Below are positions 7,758 through 16,017 of a stretch of 64,000 nt of DNA, piece after piece. Under the pieces are notes generated by a model. The model had not been told where the DNA came from and did not search any database. It saw nothing but the letters and a program-made list of their open reading frames with translations. Each line of letters begins with the position of its first letter. Position 1 is the first letter of the stretch. Source of the DNA: Flavobacterium gelatinilyticum (GTDB lineage Bacteria; Bacteroidota; Bacteroidia; Flavobacteriales; Flavobacteriaceae); the NCBI RefSeq assembly GCF_027111295.1, contig NZ_CP114287.1:930001-994000 (forward strand), given 5' to 3'. A program made the position numbers and the translations under genes.

Positions 7758-8937
7758 ACTTAACAAGCCGTATTCCGGTAAACTGCCATTTGAGTGAGGC
7801 GTGGAAGAAATTACGGTAGGTGGCCCGGCTGTGTCCTTGTGGAGTTGCGACAGAAGCTCCTCTTAAAACCATTTGGTTGACCATAAACTTGCCATTGTAT
7901 TCGCCAATTGCCCCTGCTTCTTTTTTAAATCCGGGATACGGAAGATAGGCACTCCCTGTCCATTCCCATCTTTCGCCCCAATGAAAATGTTCAGAAGCCG
8001 CTTCCCATTCTTCTTCTGTGGGCAGGCGCATTCCTTTCCAGGCAGCAAAGGCAGAAGCTTCATAAAAATTAATGTGGCACAAAGGCTCGGATAAATCAAT
8101 TTCTTTAAGTCCGTTTAAGGTATAATGCATCCAGCGATCTTCTATAAAATGCCAGTACAACGGTGCTTTTGCGTTTTGTTGTTTTACCCAGTCCCAGCCT
8201 TCAGAATGCCAATGGGCAAAATTGACGTAACCGCCGTCTTCTATAAATTTCAGATAATCAGCATTGGTAACAAGAGAATCGGCAATTTCGTAGGCTTCTA
8301 AATATTTTTTATGGCGGTTGGATTCATTATCAAAACTAAATCCGGTCCCATTAAATCCTATTTCATAAATACCTTCAGGCATGCTTATAAATCCCGAACC
8401 TTCTTTTGATTTTTTAGAAAAGATTTCTTTATCGCTGTAAGCAGGAAAAAGCGGATTATGACCTAGAATATATTTGATATCTGTAAGTAACAATTCCTGG
8501 TGCTGCTGTTCGTGATTTAATCCCAGTTCTAAAATCGGCACAAGTTTATCTGAGAGCGCTGTGTTTTGCAAAAAAGCTTCCATTTGTTCATCAACATACG
8601 CTCTGTAGGCGTAAACATCAGAAACGGAAGGACGGCTTAGGTTTCCTCTGTCTGTACGGACAACTCTCGCTCCTATCGTTTCATAATAGCTGTTAAAAAC
8701 AAAATTATACTGCGGATTGAATTCTATATATCCTTTAAAATTAGGCATCAGAATAAAAGTTTCAAAAAACCAGGTAGTGTGTCCTAAATGCCATTTGGGC
8801 GGACTGACATCAACAATGGGCTGTACTACGTAATCTTCTGTTTCGAGAGGACGGCAAATGGTTTCAGAATGACGGCGTATTTTTTTATACTGCTGCAAAA
8901 GAAGTCCGGCTGTGGTTATTTTTTCTGCTTGTTCCAT
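7756..8937 (-). CDS. egtB: ergothioneine biosynthesis sulfoxide synthase EgtB
   Basis: 393 residues from the ATG at 8937. The longer start at 8964 would overlap egtD and adds only nine unconserved residues. N-terminal DinB-like domain with the mononuclear iron ligands: His50 in KWHLGHTTWFFE and His142/His146 in HEQQHQE, the HX3HXE motif. The C-terminal formylglycine-generating-enzyme-like domain begins near 190 (GIYEIGFNGTGFSFDNE) and ends with LRGASVATPQGHSRATYRNFF and WQFTGIRL. The enzyme joins hercynine to a thiol donor (gamma-Glu-Cys or Cys) with oxygen in the cytoplasm. It lies 11 bp downstream of egtD in the same operon. No EgtE/C-S lyase gene is adjacent, so that step must be encoded elsewhere. 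Confidence 0.95.
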   Translation of the reverse strand: MEQAEKITTAGLLLQQYKKIRRHSETICRPLETEDYVVQPIVDVSPPKWHLGHTTWFFETFILMPNFKGYIEFNPQYNFVFNSYYETIGARVVRTDRGNLSRPSVSDVYAYRAYVDEQMEAFLQNTALSDKLVPILELGLNHEQQHQELLLTDIKYILGHNPLFPAYSDKEIFSKKSKEGSGFISMPEGIYEIGFNGTGFSFDNESNRHKKYLEAYEIADSLVTNADYLKFIEDGGYVNFAHWHSEGWDWVKQQNAKAPLYWHFIEDRWMHYTLNGLKEIDLSEPLCHINFYEASAFAAWKGMRLPTEEEWEAASEHFHWGERWEWTGSAYLPYPGFKKEAGAIGEYNGKFMVNQMVLRGASVATPQGHSRATYRNFFHASLKWQFTGIRLVK

Positions 8938-8948
8938 AATTACTTCTT

Positions 8949-9944
8949 TTAATCGGCCAGCCAAAAAGCGTCAATAAACCATTCTTTACTGTCCATAATA
9001 CTGCCTATAGGTTTAAATCCGGATTTACAGGCCATATTTTCGGTATCATCAATAGAAAATTTTTGAGAGACCTCCATATAAACCGCTTCGTCTTTTATAA
9101 AAAGAAAATCCTCAGAATCAATCGTTACTTTTTGATCTTCAAGACTAATGAGATAACTTTTGCAGGTTCCGGTAAGCGGATCGTAGGTTTGATAATGTTC
9201 AAATTGCTCAACAATAAAATTGGCTTTCAGTTCTTTATTAATTCGGTCCAGCAGATTCAGGTTAAACAAAGCCGTTATTCCTTTTGGATCGTTGTATGCG
9301 TTTAAGATAGTGTTAGGCTCTTTTTTCAAATCAAAACCAATTAAAACGACATCGCCTTTATTGAGTTTTTTTCTTAATTCGCGGCAGAAATCGTAAGCTT
9401 CTTCCAGTTCCATATTACCAATATTACTGCCTAGAAAAAGCACCACTTTTCGGCGCGAAGATAATTTTGCCGCTTTATCAAGCATTTCAAAATATTCGCC
9501 CTCGAGACACTTAATATCAAGATAAGGAATATTGTTTTTTAGTTTTTTTTCTAAAACAGATAATATATTTCCTGATATATCAATTGGCATATAAGTAAAA
9601 TCAGTATTTTGTTTGTCCAGATATTGCAGTAAATGCAGAGATTTTGAAGCATCGCCGGCACCTAATTCGATCAGGTCAAAAGGAGTATCTTCGGACCTGA
9701 TTACGGCTGCTATTTCGGCGGTCTTATTTTGAAAAATATCCATTTCGCAGCGGGTAAGGTAATATTCAGGCATGGCCATGATTTCCTGAAAAAGTTTGTC
9801 GCCCCGTTTATCATAAAAGTATTTGGACTGCAGGTGCTTTGGATTTTCATGAAGACCTTCAAGCACATCTTTTAGAAACTGCTGGTTTGTCTCTTCGTTT
9901 TTTATTTCTCTTTCGGGTATGATTATGTTGGTTTGTGATTTCAT
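8949..9944 (-). CDS. egtD: L-histidine N-alpha-methyltransferase EgtD
   Basis: 331 residues, a SAM-dependent methyltransferase that makes hercynine (N-alpha-trimethylhistidine), the first step of ergothioneine synthesis. Family features: KYFYDKRGDKLFQEIMAMPEYYLTRCE near residue 40, the SAM-binding segment FDLIELGAGDASKSLHLL near 90, FLGSNIGNME near 165 and GFDLKKEPNTILNAYND near 200. The C-terminus ends MDSKEWFIDAFWLAD, with the conserved SxEW(F) histidine-binding region seen as SKEWF. It is the first gene of a two-gene operon with egtB. Ergothioneine protects against oxidants, which fits an aerobic flavobacterium. Confidence 0.95.
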   Translation of the reverse strand: MKSQTNIIIPEREIKNEETNQQFLKDVLEGLHENPKHLQSKYFYDKRGDKLFQEIMAMPEYYLTRCEMDIFQNKTAEIAAVIRSEDTPFDLIELGAGDASKSLHLLQYLDKQNTDFTYMPIDISGNILSVLEKKLKNNIPYLDIKCLEGEYFEMLDKAAKLSSRRKVVLFLGSNIGNMELEEAYDFCRELRKKLNKGDVVLIGFDLKKEPNTILNAYNDPKGITALFNLNLLDRINKELKANFIVEQFEHYQTYDPLTGTCKSYLISLEDQKVTIDSEDFLFIKDEAVYMEVSQKFSIDDTENMACKSGFKPIGSIMDSKEWFIDAFWLAD

Positions 9945-10014
9945 TATAAAGTGTTTTTACAGCTTAAAAAGAACAACAATTATGATGTTCGTAAATTTAA
10001 TTTTCTCAAAATGA

Positions 10015-10030
10015 AGAGGTTTGAACCTCT
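10015..10030. promoter_or_regulatory. 16-bp palindrome upstream of egtD
   Basis: AGAGGTT-TG-AACCTCT: 7-bp arms with a 2-nt spacer, 70 bp before the egtD start. No T-run follows on either strand, so it is not a terminator. It is a candidate operator for egtD or for the divergent gene at 10211. Confidence 0.4.
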
Positions 10031-10210
10031 CTTCTAATTTAAAGGTACGTTTTATTACTGAATTTAGAAATCGTTTTTCTTATAATATTGTATTAAAATC
10101 TCGTATCAGAAACTTCGTTTTTATACAAAAACAAGTATTTATACCCTGTTCAGTACTTCTGAAATGCATTAGATTTGACTGCTGTTTTTATATCAATAAA
10201 GCACACGTTT

Positions 10211-10417
10211 ATGGAAGAAAAAACGAATAATCAACAGGAGAATATCACGAGCAATCATGGTAATACTATACTGTCATGGGTAAGTTTTGCAAAGGGAGAA
10301 ATGACACCTGCACATAGCCTTAATGCTGCTCATCCTGTTTTGACATTTTCTGCACAAATGAAAGATGGCAAAATCGCACCCGAAGTGATTATTCGTATTC
10401 AGGGTAAAATAATTTAA
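10211..10417 (+). CDS. hypothetical small protein
   Basis: 68 residues, family not recognised. The ATG at 10211 is preferred to the one at 10175, whose extra 12 residues are unlike a signal peptide and poorly coding. The protein is hydrophilic at the N-terminus (MEEKTNNQQENITSN), followed by a segment LSWVSFAKGEMTPAHSLNAAHP that could be a small beta domain. It ends 8 bp before the chagasin-like gene and is probably cotranscribed with it. Confidence 0.6.
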   Translation: MEEKTNNQQENITSNHGNTILSWVSFAKGEMTPAHSLNAAHPVLTFSAQMKDGKIAPEVIIRIQGKII

Positions 10418-10425
10418 ATCAAAGA

Positions 10426-10845
10426 ATGAAGAAATTAAAATTAGTACTGCTGTTCGTAATCATTATTATAACTGCACTTTTTCTAATCAGTTATCGCGGC
10501 AAAGTTTACGAAGCCGGTCAAAATGATTCTTTAAGGGTTAAAGCCGGCGAAGAATTCTCTATTAAACTCTACTATAATCCTTCAACAGGATATCGGTTAT
10601 ATCAGATAAATAAAAACCCTGCCGCGTGTGTAGAAAAAGTAAAAGAAGCATACGAAGCGGGATTGCAGGCCAGATTAGGTTATGTTGGTGCCGGCGGTAT
10701 TCTAACACTGACTTTTAAAGCAAAAACTGCTGGAATTGATACTTTAAAACTTAAAAGCTATCCCGCTATTGAAGGGAAATTGCTTAAAAACGCTGCTATT
10801 CCTGATTCGGAAATCGATAATATTTTTTATATCACAGCAGAATAA
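10426..10845 (+). CDS. chagasin-like (I42 family) cysteine protease inhibitor, probable
   Basis: 139 residues with one N-terminal membrane segment (about 5-23, LVLLFVIIIITALFLI) that acts as a signal or anchor. The rest resembles the Ig-like chagasin fold: AGEEFSIKLYYNPSTGYRL contains the BC-loop NPSTGY (consensus NPTTG), and YVGAGGILTLTF contains the DE-loop GxGG motif. The FG-loop RPW is replaced by KSYP. Such proteins inhibit papain-family cysteine proteases, here on the outer face of the inner membrane or in the periplasm. It follows the small gene at 10211 in an apparent operon. The family match rests on two short loops and is not certain. Confidence 0.75.
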   Translation: MKKLKLVLLFVIIIITALFLISYRGKVYEAGQNDSLRVKAGEEFSIKLYYNPSTGYRLYQINKNPAACVEKVKEAYEAGLQARLGYVGAGGILTLTFKAKTAGIDTLKLKSYPAIEGKLLKNAAIPDSEIDNIFYITAE

Positions 10846-10850
10846 CAAAA

Positions 10851-10878
10851 AAATGCCAAATCCGAAAATTTGGCATTT
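10851..10878. terminator. bidirectional terminator between convergent genes
   Basis: Perfect 11-bp stem AAATGCCAAAT / ATTTGGCATTT with a 6-nt loop; A-rich on the left and T-rich on the right. It serves the inhibitor gene (+) and the glucanase gene (-). Confidence 0.85.
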
Positions 10879-10914
10879 CTTAATTTTGACCTATTTTAAT
10901 TGGTCAGTTTAAAT

Positions 10915-13860
10915 TTATTTGACAATCAGTTTTTTAGAAACCGAAAAATCATTTGTTGTAATGGTTACAATGTAAATTCCGGCTGCTAAATTATGACTGA
11001 TTTTTGCTGATGAATGAATTTCTTTCACTAAAACCTTTCTTCCGTTTATATCGTTTACAGTTATTGCCGCAGTATCATCTGCTTTTAATTGCGGCAATGA
11101 AACGGTAAATTCGTTATGAAGCGCAGGATTCGGATAAATGGTTACTGCAGCATTCACATCTGCTGTTACTTCTGTCTGCAAAACATTTGTTCTTTTTGCC
11201 GTAACAGACTGAAACTGCCATTGTGCACTTTCCCAATTGTTTTGAGCCCCTATGTACTGAGCAGAACCTGTAAGGTTTTCGATATGAATCATGCTTCCGG
11301 TCTGCCATCTGTTTTTAATTCGCACCCAGGTTCCGTCTACATTTTCGCTTGACCATTGTGCACTCCACCAGTCAGATGATCCAGCCGTGCATTGTACTGC
11401 TCCGGTTAAGTTTTCGATATGCATTACATCGCCGGTTCCTGCATTTTTTATGATAAAATTGGTACCATCAACCATTACTTTTTCCCATTTATAATTGTTG
11501 TTGGCAACTGTTGGTCCGTAACCCACATTAGTACCGGCATCGTATAAGTAATTGTTGGTCCATCTATTTTTGATTGTCAAATAGTTTCCTGTAGCGGTGC
11601 TTACGGTAATAGCAGCTGTGCTTGTTTTATTACCACTCACAGTTGTAACTGTAATTGTGGCTGTTCCGTTTGAAACTGCTGTAACTAACCCCGAAGCATT
11701 TACTGTTGCTACAGCAGTATTGTTTGAAGAATAATTAACCGATTTGTTTGAGGCATTAGACGGAAGAACGGTTGGTGTTAATTGCTGCGTTCCTCCCACA
11801 CTCAGCGATACTGATGATGGACTAAGGCTGACACTCGTTACCGCAATATTTGATGAACTCACTGTAACAGCAACAGAAGCCGTTTTAGCACCATCCTGCG
11901 TTGTTACCGTAATTGTGGCAGTCCCGGAAGCAACAGCAGTAACCAAGCCGGATGAATTTACAGTGGCAATACCAGCATTACTGGAACTATACGTTACATT
12001 TTTGTTTGATGCATTTGCCGGAGCAACAGCCGGTGTTAACTGCTGTGTACCGCCAACGTTTAAATTAACTGCTGCAGGGCTGATCGTTACCCCTGTTACA
12101 GAAACTGTCGTTGTTGAACAATTTGTACTTGGTGTCCACGAAAAAGTGCCAATTGCGCTTATTTCTTCGTTTGTTGCAGCATTTCCGCCTCTGTTCGAAT
12201 AATTCATGCCACAATAGGTACCGTTTCCGGCCGGAGAACCTGCTATAAGAACAAAATAGCCTCTGCCCCAATTTCGGTTAAGAGCATTGTTATTTGGGAA
12301 TTCTTTTCCTGTACCGTTAATCGTAACATTTTTAAAGCTGAGATTGTAAATCCCGTCTCCTGATCGTTTGCTTATTGAAATGGCATCATTTCTTGAATCT
12401 ACAATATCCAGATTAGAAAGCTGTACATTTTTTACCTGAGTTCCTGCATTGCTGGCGCTGAAAATATCCACTGCCGCTACCGGATTATTGTAAGTATCAT
12501 TAAAAGTACCACAGGCAGTTATGGTTATATCGTGTATTTCATGCAGTCCGTCATTATTAAATGGCGCTCCGTCAAAATTGTTACTCACACGAATTCCGGC
12601 TTCGAGATTGTCTTTGATAATTAAGTTGTACGCTTTATTGTTTTTTCCGCCATAAATAGCCAGACCACAGGCACGCCAGCAGTTTTCTGAAGTATTGTAT
12701 CTAAAAGTATTATTGATGCACTCCTGTCCGTTAGCCGACCAGATAGCCTGATCGTCGTCGCCGTTATTTCTAAAATTACAATGTTCTACAATGGCATTGG
12801 CAGTTCCTTTGCAAAGGTTAATTCCATCGGCATAGTTATTTCTGAAACGACAGTGCGACAAAGTGAACCCATCAGCAATTGCCGGACCACCCACATTGTA
12901 TTGTGCAATCCATGCGCCGCATTCGAAATGTTCTGCCCAGATATTCTTTATAGTTGAACCTGCTGTAAAAACGCCGTTTATGGCTTTATACGAATTACTT
13001 CTGGAAGTTGAATTGGTCGTTAAGAAAAGATCTGAAAACGAAATGTTACTCGCATTAGCACGAAGACCGCCGTTACCGCTGCTGGTATTGGTAAAATTAA
13101 TCTGAGTATACCACATTCCGGCACCAATTAAAGACGTATTGGCCACGCCAAAATAAAGCTCTCTGTTTACATTAAATACGCCGCCTGGAACAAATATTTT
13201 TTTACCGCCGTTTGCATCAATAAACGTCTGAAGGTCGCTGCCGTTCCCTGTATAAGTTACGGAACCCGAAGGAGCGGTTAAAGCGGCCGGAACCGATTCC
13301 ATTTCGGCAAAATCCAGATGAATATTACCTGATTCTCTTACCAGTCTTAAAGTGCCTGATACCGGAATCTTATTTGGTAATTTATAACGCACCTCGTCAA
13401 ATCGCATTCTTGGGTTCTGATTTGTGATTCCGTTATTATTTGGGTTACCGTTGCTCCATAAATATTCCCACGACCAGGTTGAGGTTAAAGTCAGCGTTGT
13501 AATTTTTGTAGTGCCATTGTAGATTCCCAAAGTTCCTGACTGCCCATCCGGAACACTGTATCGAATAACAAGTCCGTCCGCTGCTTCAGTAAGCGTCCAT
13601 AGAACTGTTGCATTTGCTGAAGACATATTCACACACTGCTGATCTGAAGCTTCTGACTGAAGATCAGCCTGCACATACGATTTTGGAGTAACTGAAGCAC
13701 CATTCGATAACTGTCCCAGATTGGCTTCGTATCTTTTATACGGCGCATCATAATATCCTCGCTGGGCTTGCAGATTTGAGGTTAAAAGCAATAAAAAAAT
13801 CCATATTACAAGACAATATTTGTCTCTTTTAAAAAAAGCATCAAGTAATTTGTTTTTCAT
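10915..13860 (-). CDS. secreted GH87-like alpha-1,3-glucanase with Big2, ricin-type and T9SS domains
   Basis: 981 residues. Signal peptide about 1-33 (ending LQAQ). Residues 36-190 form a CBM-like sandwich beginning YYDAPYKRYEA. Residues about 195-575 are a right-handed parallel beta-helix. Three Asp (D345 in YADGINL, D368 and D369 in NGDDDQA) have the same +23/+24 spacing as the catalytic triad I recall for GH87 alpha-1,3-glucanases (D1045, D1068, D1069). Next come two Big2 domains (about 590-665 and 668-750, both SLSVGGTQQLTPTV-like), a ricin-like trefoil (about 755-890 with repeated MHIENLTG) and a C-terminal T9SS sorting domain (about 910-981, IYPNPALHNEFTVSL). It is probably secreted to attack alpha-1,3-glucan of fungal walls or dextran-like polymers. 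The family call is by pattern only. Confidence 0.75.
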   Translation of the reverse strand: MKNKLLDAFFKRDKYCLVIWIFLLLLTSNLQAQRGYYDAPYKRYEANLGQLSNGASVTPKSYVQADLQSEASDQQCVNMSSANATVLWTLTEAADGLVIRYSVPDGQSGTLGIYNGTTKITTLTLTSTWSWEYLWSNGNPNNNGITNQNPRMRFDEVRYKLPNKIPVSGTLRLVRESGNIHLDFAEMESVPAALTAPSGSVTYTGNGSDLQTFIDANGGKKIFVPGGVFNVNRELYFGVANTSLIGAGMWYTQINFTNTSSGNGGLRANASNISFSDLFLTTNSTSRSNSYKAINGVFTAGSTIKNIWAEHFECGAWIAQYNVGGPAIADGFTLSHCRFRNNYADGINLCKGTANAIVEHCNFRNNGDDDQAIWSANGQECINNTFRYNTSENCWRACGLAIYGGKNNKAYNLIIKDNLEAGIRVSNNFDGAPFNNDGLHEIHDITITACGTFNDTYNNPVAAVDIFSASNAGTQVKNVQLSNLDIVDSRNDAISISKRSGDGIYNLSFKNVTINGTGKEFPNNNALNRNWGRGYFVLIAGSPAGNGTYCGMNYSNRGGNAATNEEISAIGTFSWTPSTNCSTTTVSVTGVTISPAAVNLNVGGTQQLTPAVAPANASNKNVTYSSSNAGIATVNSSGLVTAVASGTATITVTTQDGAKTASVAVTVSSSNIAVTSVSLSPSSVSLSVGGTQQLTPTVLPSNASNKSVNYSSNNTAVATVNASGLVTAVSNGTATITVTTVSGNKTSTAAITVSTATGNYLTIKNRWTNNYLYDAGTNVGYGPTVANNNYKWEKVMVDGTNFIIKNAGTGDVMHIENLTGAVQCTAGSSDWWSAQWSSENVDGTWVRIKNRWQTGSMIHIENLTGSAQYIGAQNNWESAQWQFQSVTAKRTNVLQTEVTADVNAAVTIYPNPALHNEFTVSLPQLKADDTAAITVNDINGRKVLVKEIHSSAKISHNLAAGIYIVTITTNDFSVSKKLIVK

Positions 13861-14213
13861 AATTTGTGGTTTTTTAAATTAGATAGTTTCCCTCAATCAA
13901 GGGGTAAACGAAACTAGGATTTAAATAAAAATTATAAAAAAGATGACATAAAAATCAAGATTTCTACAACACTAAAACAAACATAATGTATTGATTTACA
14001 AAACAATAAAAAACAAACACAAATATAAAAATCAAGAGTTTGTATAGATTAAAACTTCTAAAAGCACAAAATCACCGGATTCATTTTTTGTAATCTAAAC
14101 TCAAAATTTTACATTAAGGAAACAGGTTTTCTGCTCCGTCAACATTTGTAATTCATAAGATTAAACCTTAAATTTAATTCTACAAAAATTTTCTTCCGAT
14201 AAAAAACAATAAG
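13861..14213. promoter_or_regulatory. 353-bp divergent promoter region between the glucanase and DNA glycosylase genes
   Basis: Very A+T-rich and non-coding. On the minus strand TATATTTG (14020-14027) matches the TAnnTTTG -7 consensus for the glucanase, about 160 bp before its start. No clear TTG -33 was found. No box was recognised for the glycosylase gene. Confidence 0.45.
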
Positions 14214-14834
14214 ATGAACACCAATACTATAATTCCTGCGAAACTGCCTTTTTCTTATTACCAGAACAGCGATGTGCTTTTTCTTGCAAAAGACCTTATT
14301 GGTAAAGTTTTATGTACACAAATTGATGGCGAAATAAGCGGCGGTATTATCGTTGAAACCGAGGCGTATTATGGTACAATTGATAAAGCATCGCATGCCT
14401 ACGGAGGCAGAAGAACCAACAGAACTGAAATCATGTACAGCGAAGGCGGTGTTTCGTATGTTTATTTGTGTTACGGAATCCATCATCTTTTTAATATTGT
14501 AACCTCACAGATTAATGAACCGCATGCCGTATTAATACGCGCTGTTGAGCCTTTTATTGGAACGGAAATTATCGAGAGAAGACGAAAAATGCCCATACAA
14601 AAAGCCGCTGTATCATCCGGTCCGGGTTCTGCCGCCAAAGCATTGGGAATCGACCTTACTTTTAATAAAAAAGACCTGAACTCTGAAGAAATATGGCTCG
14701 AAGATCATGGATTTAAATACAAAGACATTGTCAGTACTGCCCGTGTTGGTATTGCATATGCTCAAGAACACGCCCTGCTTCCGTGGCGTTTCTTTGTAAA
14801 AGGAAACAAATATGTCAGCAAACCCAATAAATAA
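14214..14834 (+). CDS. DNA-3-methyladenine glycosylase (AAG/MPG family)
   Basis: 206 residues, normal family length. It removes alkylated purines from DNA to start base excision repair. Motifs seen: LAKDLIGKVL near 30; GGIIVETEAYYGTIDKASHAY near 45-65, whose ETEAY Glu is the catalytic general base; RTNRTEIMY; GVSYVYLCYGIHHLFNIV near 85-100, which binds the minor groove; AVLIRAVEP; SSGPGSAAKALGI near 140; and the C-terminal ARVGIAYAQEHALLPWRFFVKGN. Cytoplasmic. It is transcribed divergently from the glucanase and followed 109 bp later by an unrelated hypothetical gene. Confidence 0.96.
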   Translation: MNTNTIIPAKLPFSYYQNSDVLFLAKDLIGKVLCTQIDGEISGGIIVETEAYYGTIDKASHAYGGRRTNRTEIMYSEGGVSYVYLCYGIHHLFNIVTSQINEPHAVLIRAVEPFIGTEIIERRRKMPIQKAAVSSGPGSAAKALGIDLTFNKKDLNSEEIWLEDHGFKYKDIVSTARVGIAYAQEHALLPWRFFVKGNKYVSKPNK

Positions 14835-14943
14835 CCTCAAAAGTTAAATTTGTAAGACTTTCTATTAAAGTTTTGTATCTTTCAGTTACTGAGTGCTGTG
14901 AACTAAAAATCAACAGCTTAATAAATCTTAAATCGAAACAAAA

Positions 14944-15267
14944 ATGATTATATCTTACTTTTTAACCGGATCTTACAATGATGCCGATAATGATTTTGAA
15001 TTGACGATTCGTAAATCCCTTCATTCTGAAGATGTAAACGACATTCAATATTATGCAAAACTGGAAGATGTGAGCTCTTCGGATCATCTGATAAAAGAAA
15101 CTGAGCAGCCTTCTTTCAATTTATGCCTGTCAGATATCGAAGATTTTATCCGTGACAACAGCATTCGCTTTTACGGCAAAAACCGTACATCATCAAATAC
15201 AGATGAAAACATAGACCAGTTGCTGCAAAGTTTCATATTCAATTACAAACAAAAAGAAATGCTTTAA
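14944..15267 (+). CDS. hypothetical protein
   Basis: 107 residues, not recognised. Acidic and hydrophilic, no signal peptide or membrane segment; it begins MIISYFLTGSYNDADNDFEL and has a predicted helix near the end (IDQLLQSFIFNYKQKEML). The A-rich leader just before the ATG (AAATCGAAACAAAA) is typical of this genome. It may be cotranscribed with the DNA glycosylase gene, but nothing shows a functional link. Confidence 0.65.
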   Translation: MIISYFLTGSYNDADNDFELTIRKSLHSEDVNDIQYYAKLEDVSSSDHLIKETEQPSFNLCLSDIEDFIRDNSIRFYGKNRTSSNTDENIDQLLQSFIFNYKQKEML

Positions 15268-15472
15268 ATGTAACTATCTAACACATAGAAACATAGTCAA
15301 TGTAAATTACAGCAGGCGTTTTACTAATTTTTTAATGCAGAAAATAGTTTATTCTTCCTTTTTAAGCCTATGTTCTATGCGTTGAAATTTTAACTCTATT
15401 CTTCTTTATTCTCGGCTTTATATCGATATCAGACAAAAAACACCGAGACTGAGGTCTTACTAAATCAAAAAA
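15268..15472. repeat. intergenic segment with inverted ACATAG-type repeats
   Basis: Contains AACACATAGAAACATAG near 15280-15296 and the inverse CCTATGTTCTATGCG near 15367-15381, the same words found in the tandem repeat at 37865-38066. No coding potential. Probably a dispersed non-coding repeat of this genome. Confidence 0.55.
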
Positions 15473-15760
15473 TTACTTTTGGATAGAGTCTGTTCTCACA
15501 TTCGGATTTCCTTTTTGTGTAGAACCATCAGTCCCGGAACCCGTACTTCCCTCGCCGGTTGCGCCGGTTGTTCCGGTTTTACCATTCTGGCTGGAATCTA
15601 ATACTGCCGAAGAATCGGCAGGGCGAATTGTGTCAGCAGACATATCAGTTGTATCTCTTGCAGCATCATATTCAGAATTGGCATCTGTACTCTTTTTGCA
15701 GGAAACGGTAAAGGCTGTTACTAAAAGCAGCATCGCCGTAGTTTTTAAGACTGTTTTCAT
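15473..15760 (-). CDS. small lipoprotein with a Gly/Ser/Thr-rich tail
   Basis: 95 residues. Lipoprotein signal: a hydrophobic stretch LLLVTAFTVSC ends in Cys21, followed by Lys-Lys, so it is probably acylated and exported. The mature part is acidic (TDANSEYDAARDTTDMSADT), then low complexity with GTTGATGEGSTGSGTDGS, similar to a disordered linker. No enzyme motif. Family unknown; small lipoproteins of this kind are common in Flavobacterium stress or envelope loci. It is transcribed opposite to the SRPBCC gene at 16018. Confidence 0.75.
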   Translation of the reverse strand: MKTVLKTTAMLLLVTAFTVSCKKSTDANSEYDAARDTTDMSADTIRPADSSAVLDSSQNGKTGTTGATGEGSTGSGTDGSTQKGNPNVRTDSIQK

Positions 15761-16017
15761 GATTTGTGATTTTTCAGTTTATAAATTCAAAATTAAAACA
15801 CTGAATTCCAAAGTACTTACACAATTTTCAAAGTCGTTTACAAAAATCATAGATATCACACATCCCAGGTTTTTAATCCTTACAAATACACTTATAATTG
15901 TATAATCTATCCCTGAAATCGTATAAGCCAAAATCGGGATAAAGAGCTTAATTTTAATCCTTTAGCAAACTAAACTAAAAATTAATACAGAGTTTTATTC
16001 ATTTAAAATTAAAAGCT

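Noticed and set aside
11744..12202. 152-codon plus-strand frame inside the glucanase gene
   Set aside because: It is antisense to the Big2-coding part, where the repeated hydrophobic codons leave the opposite frame open; no start context or family.
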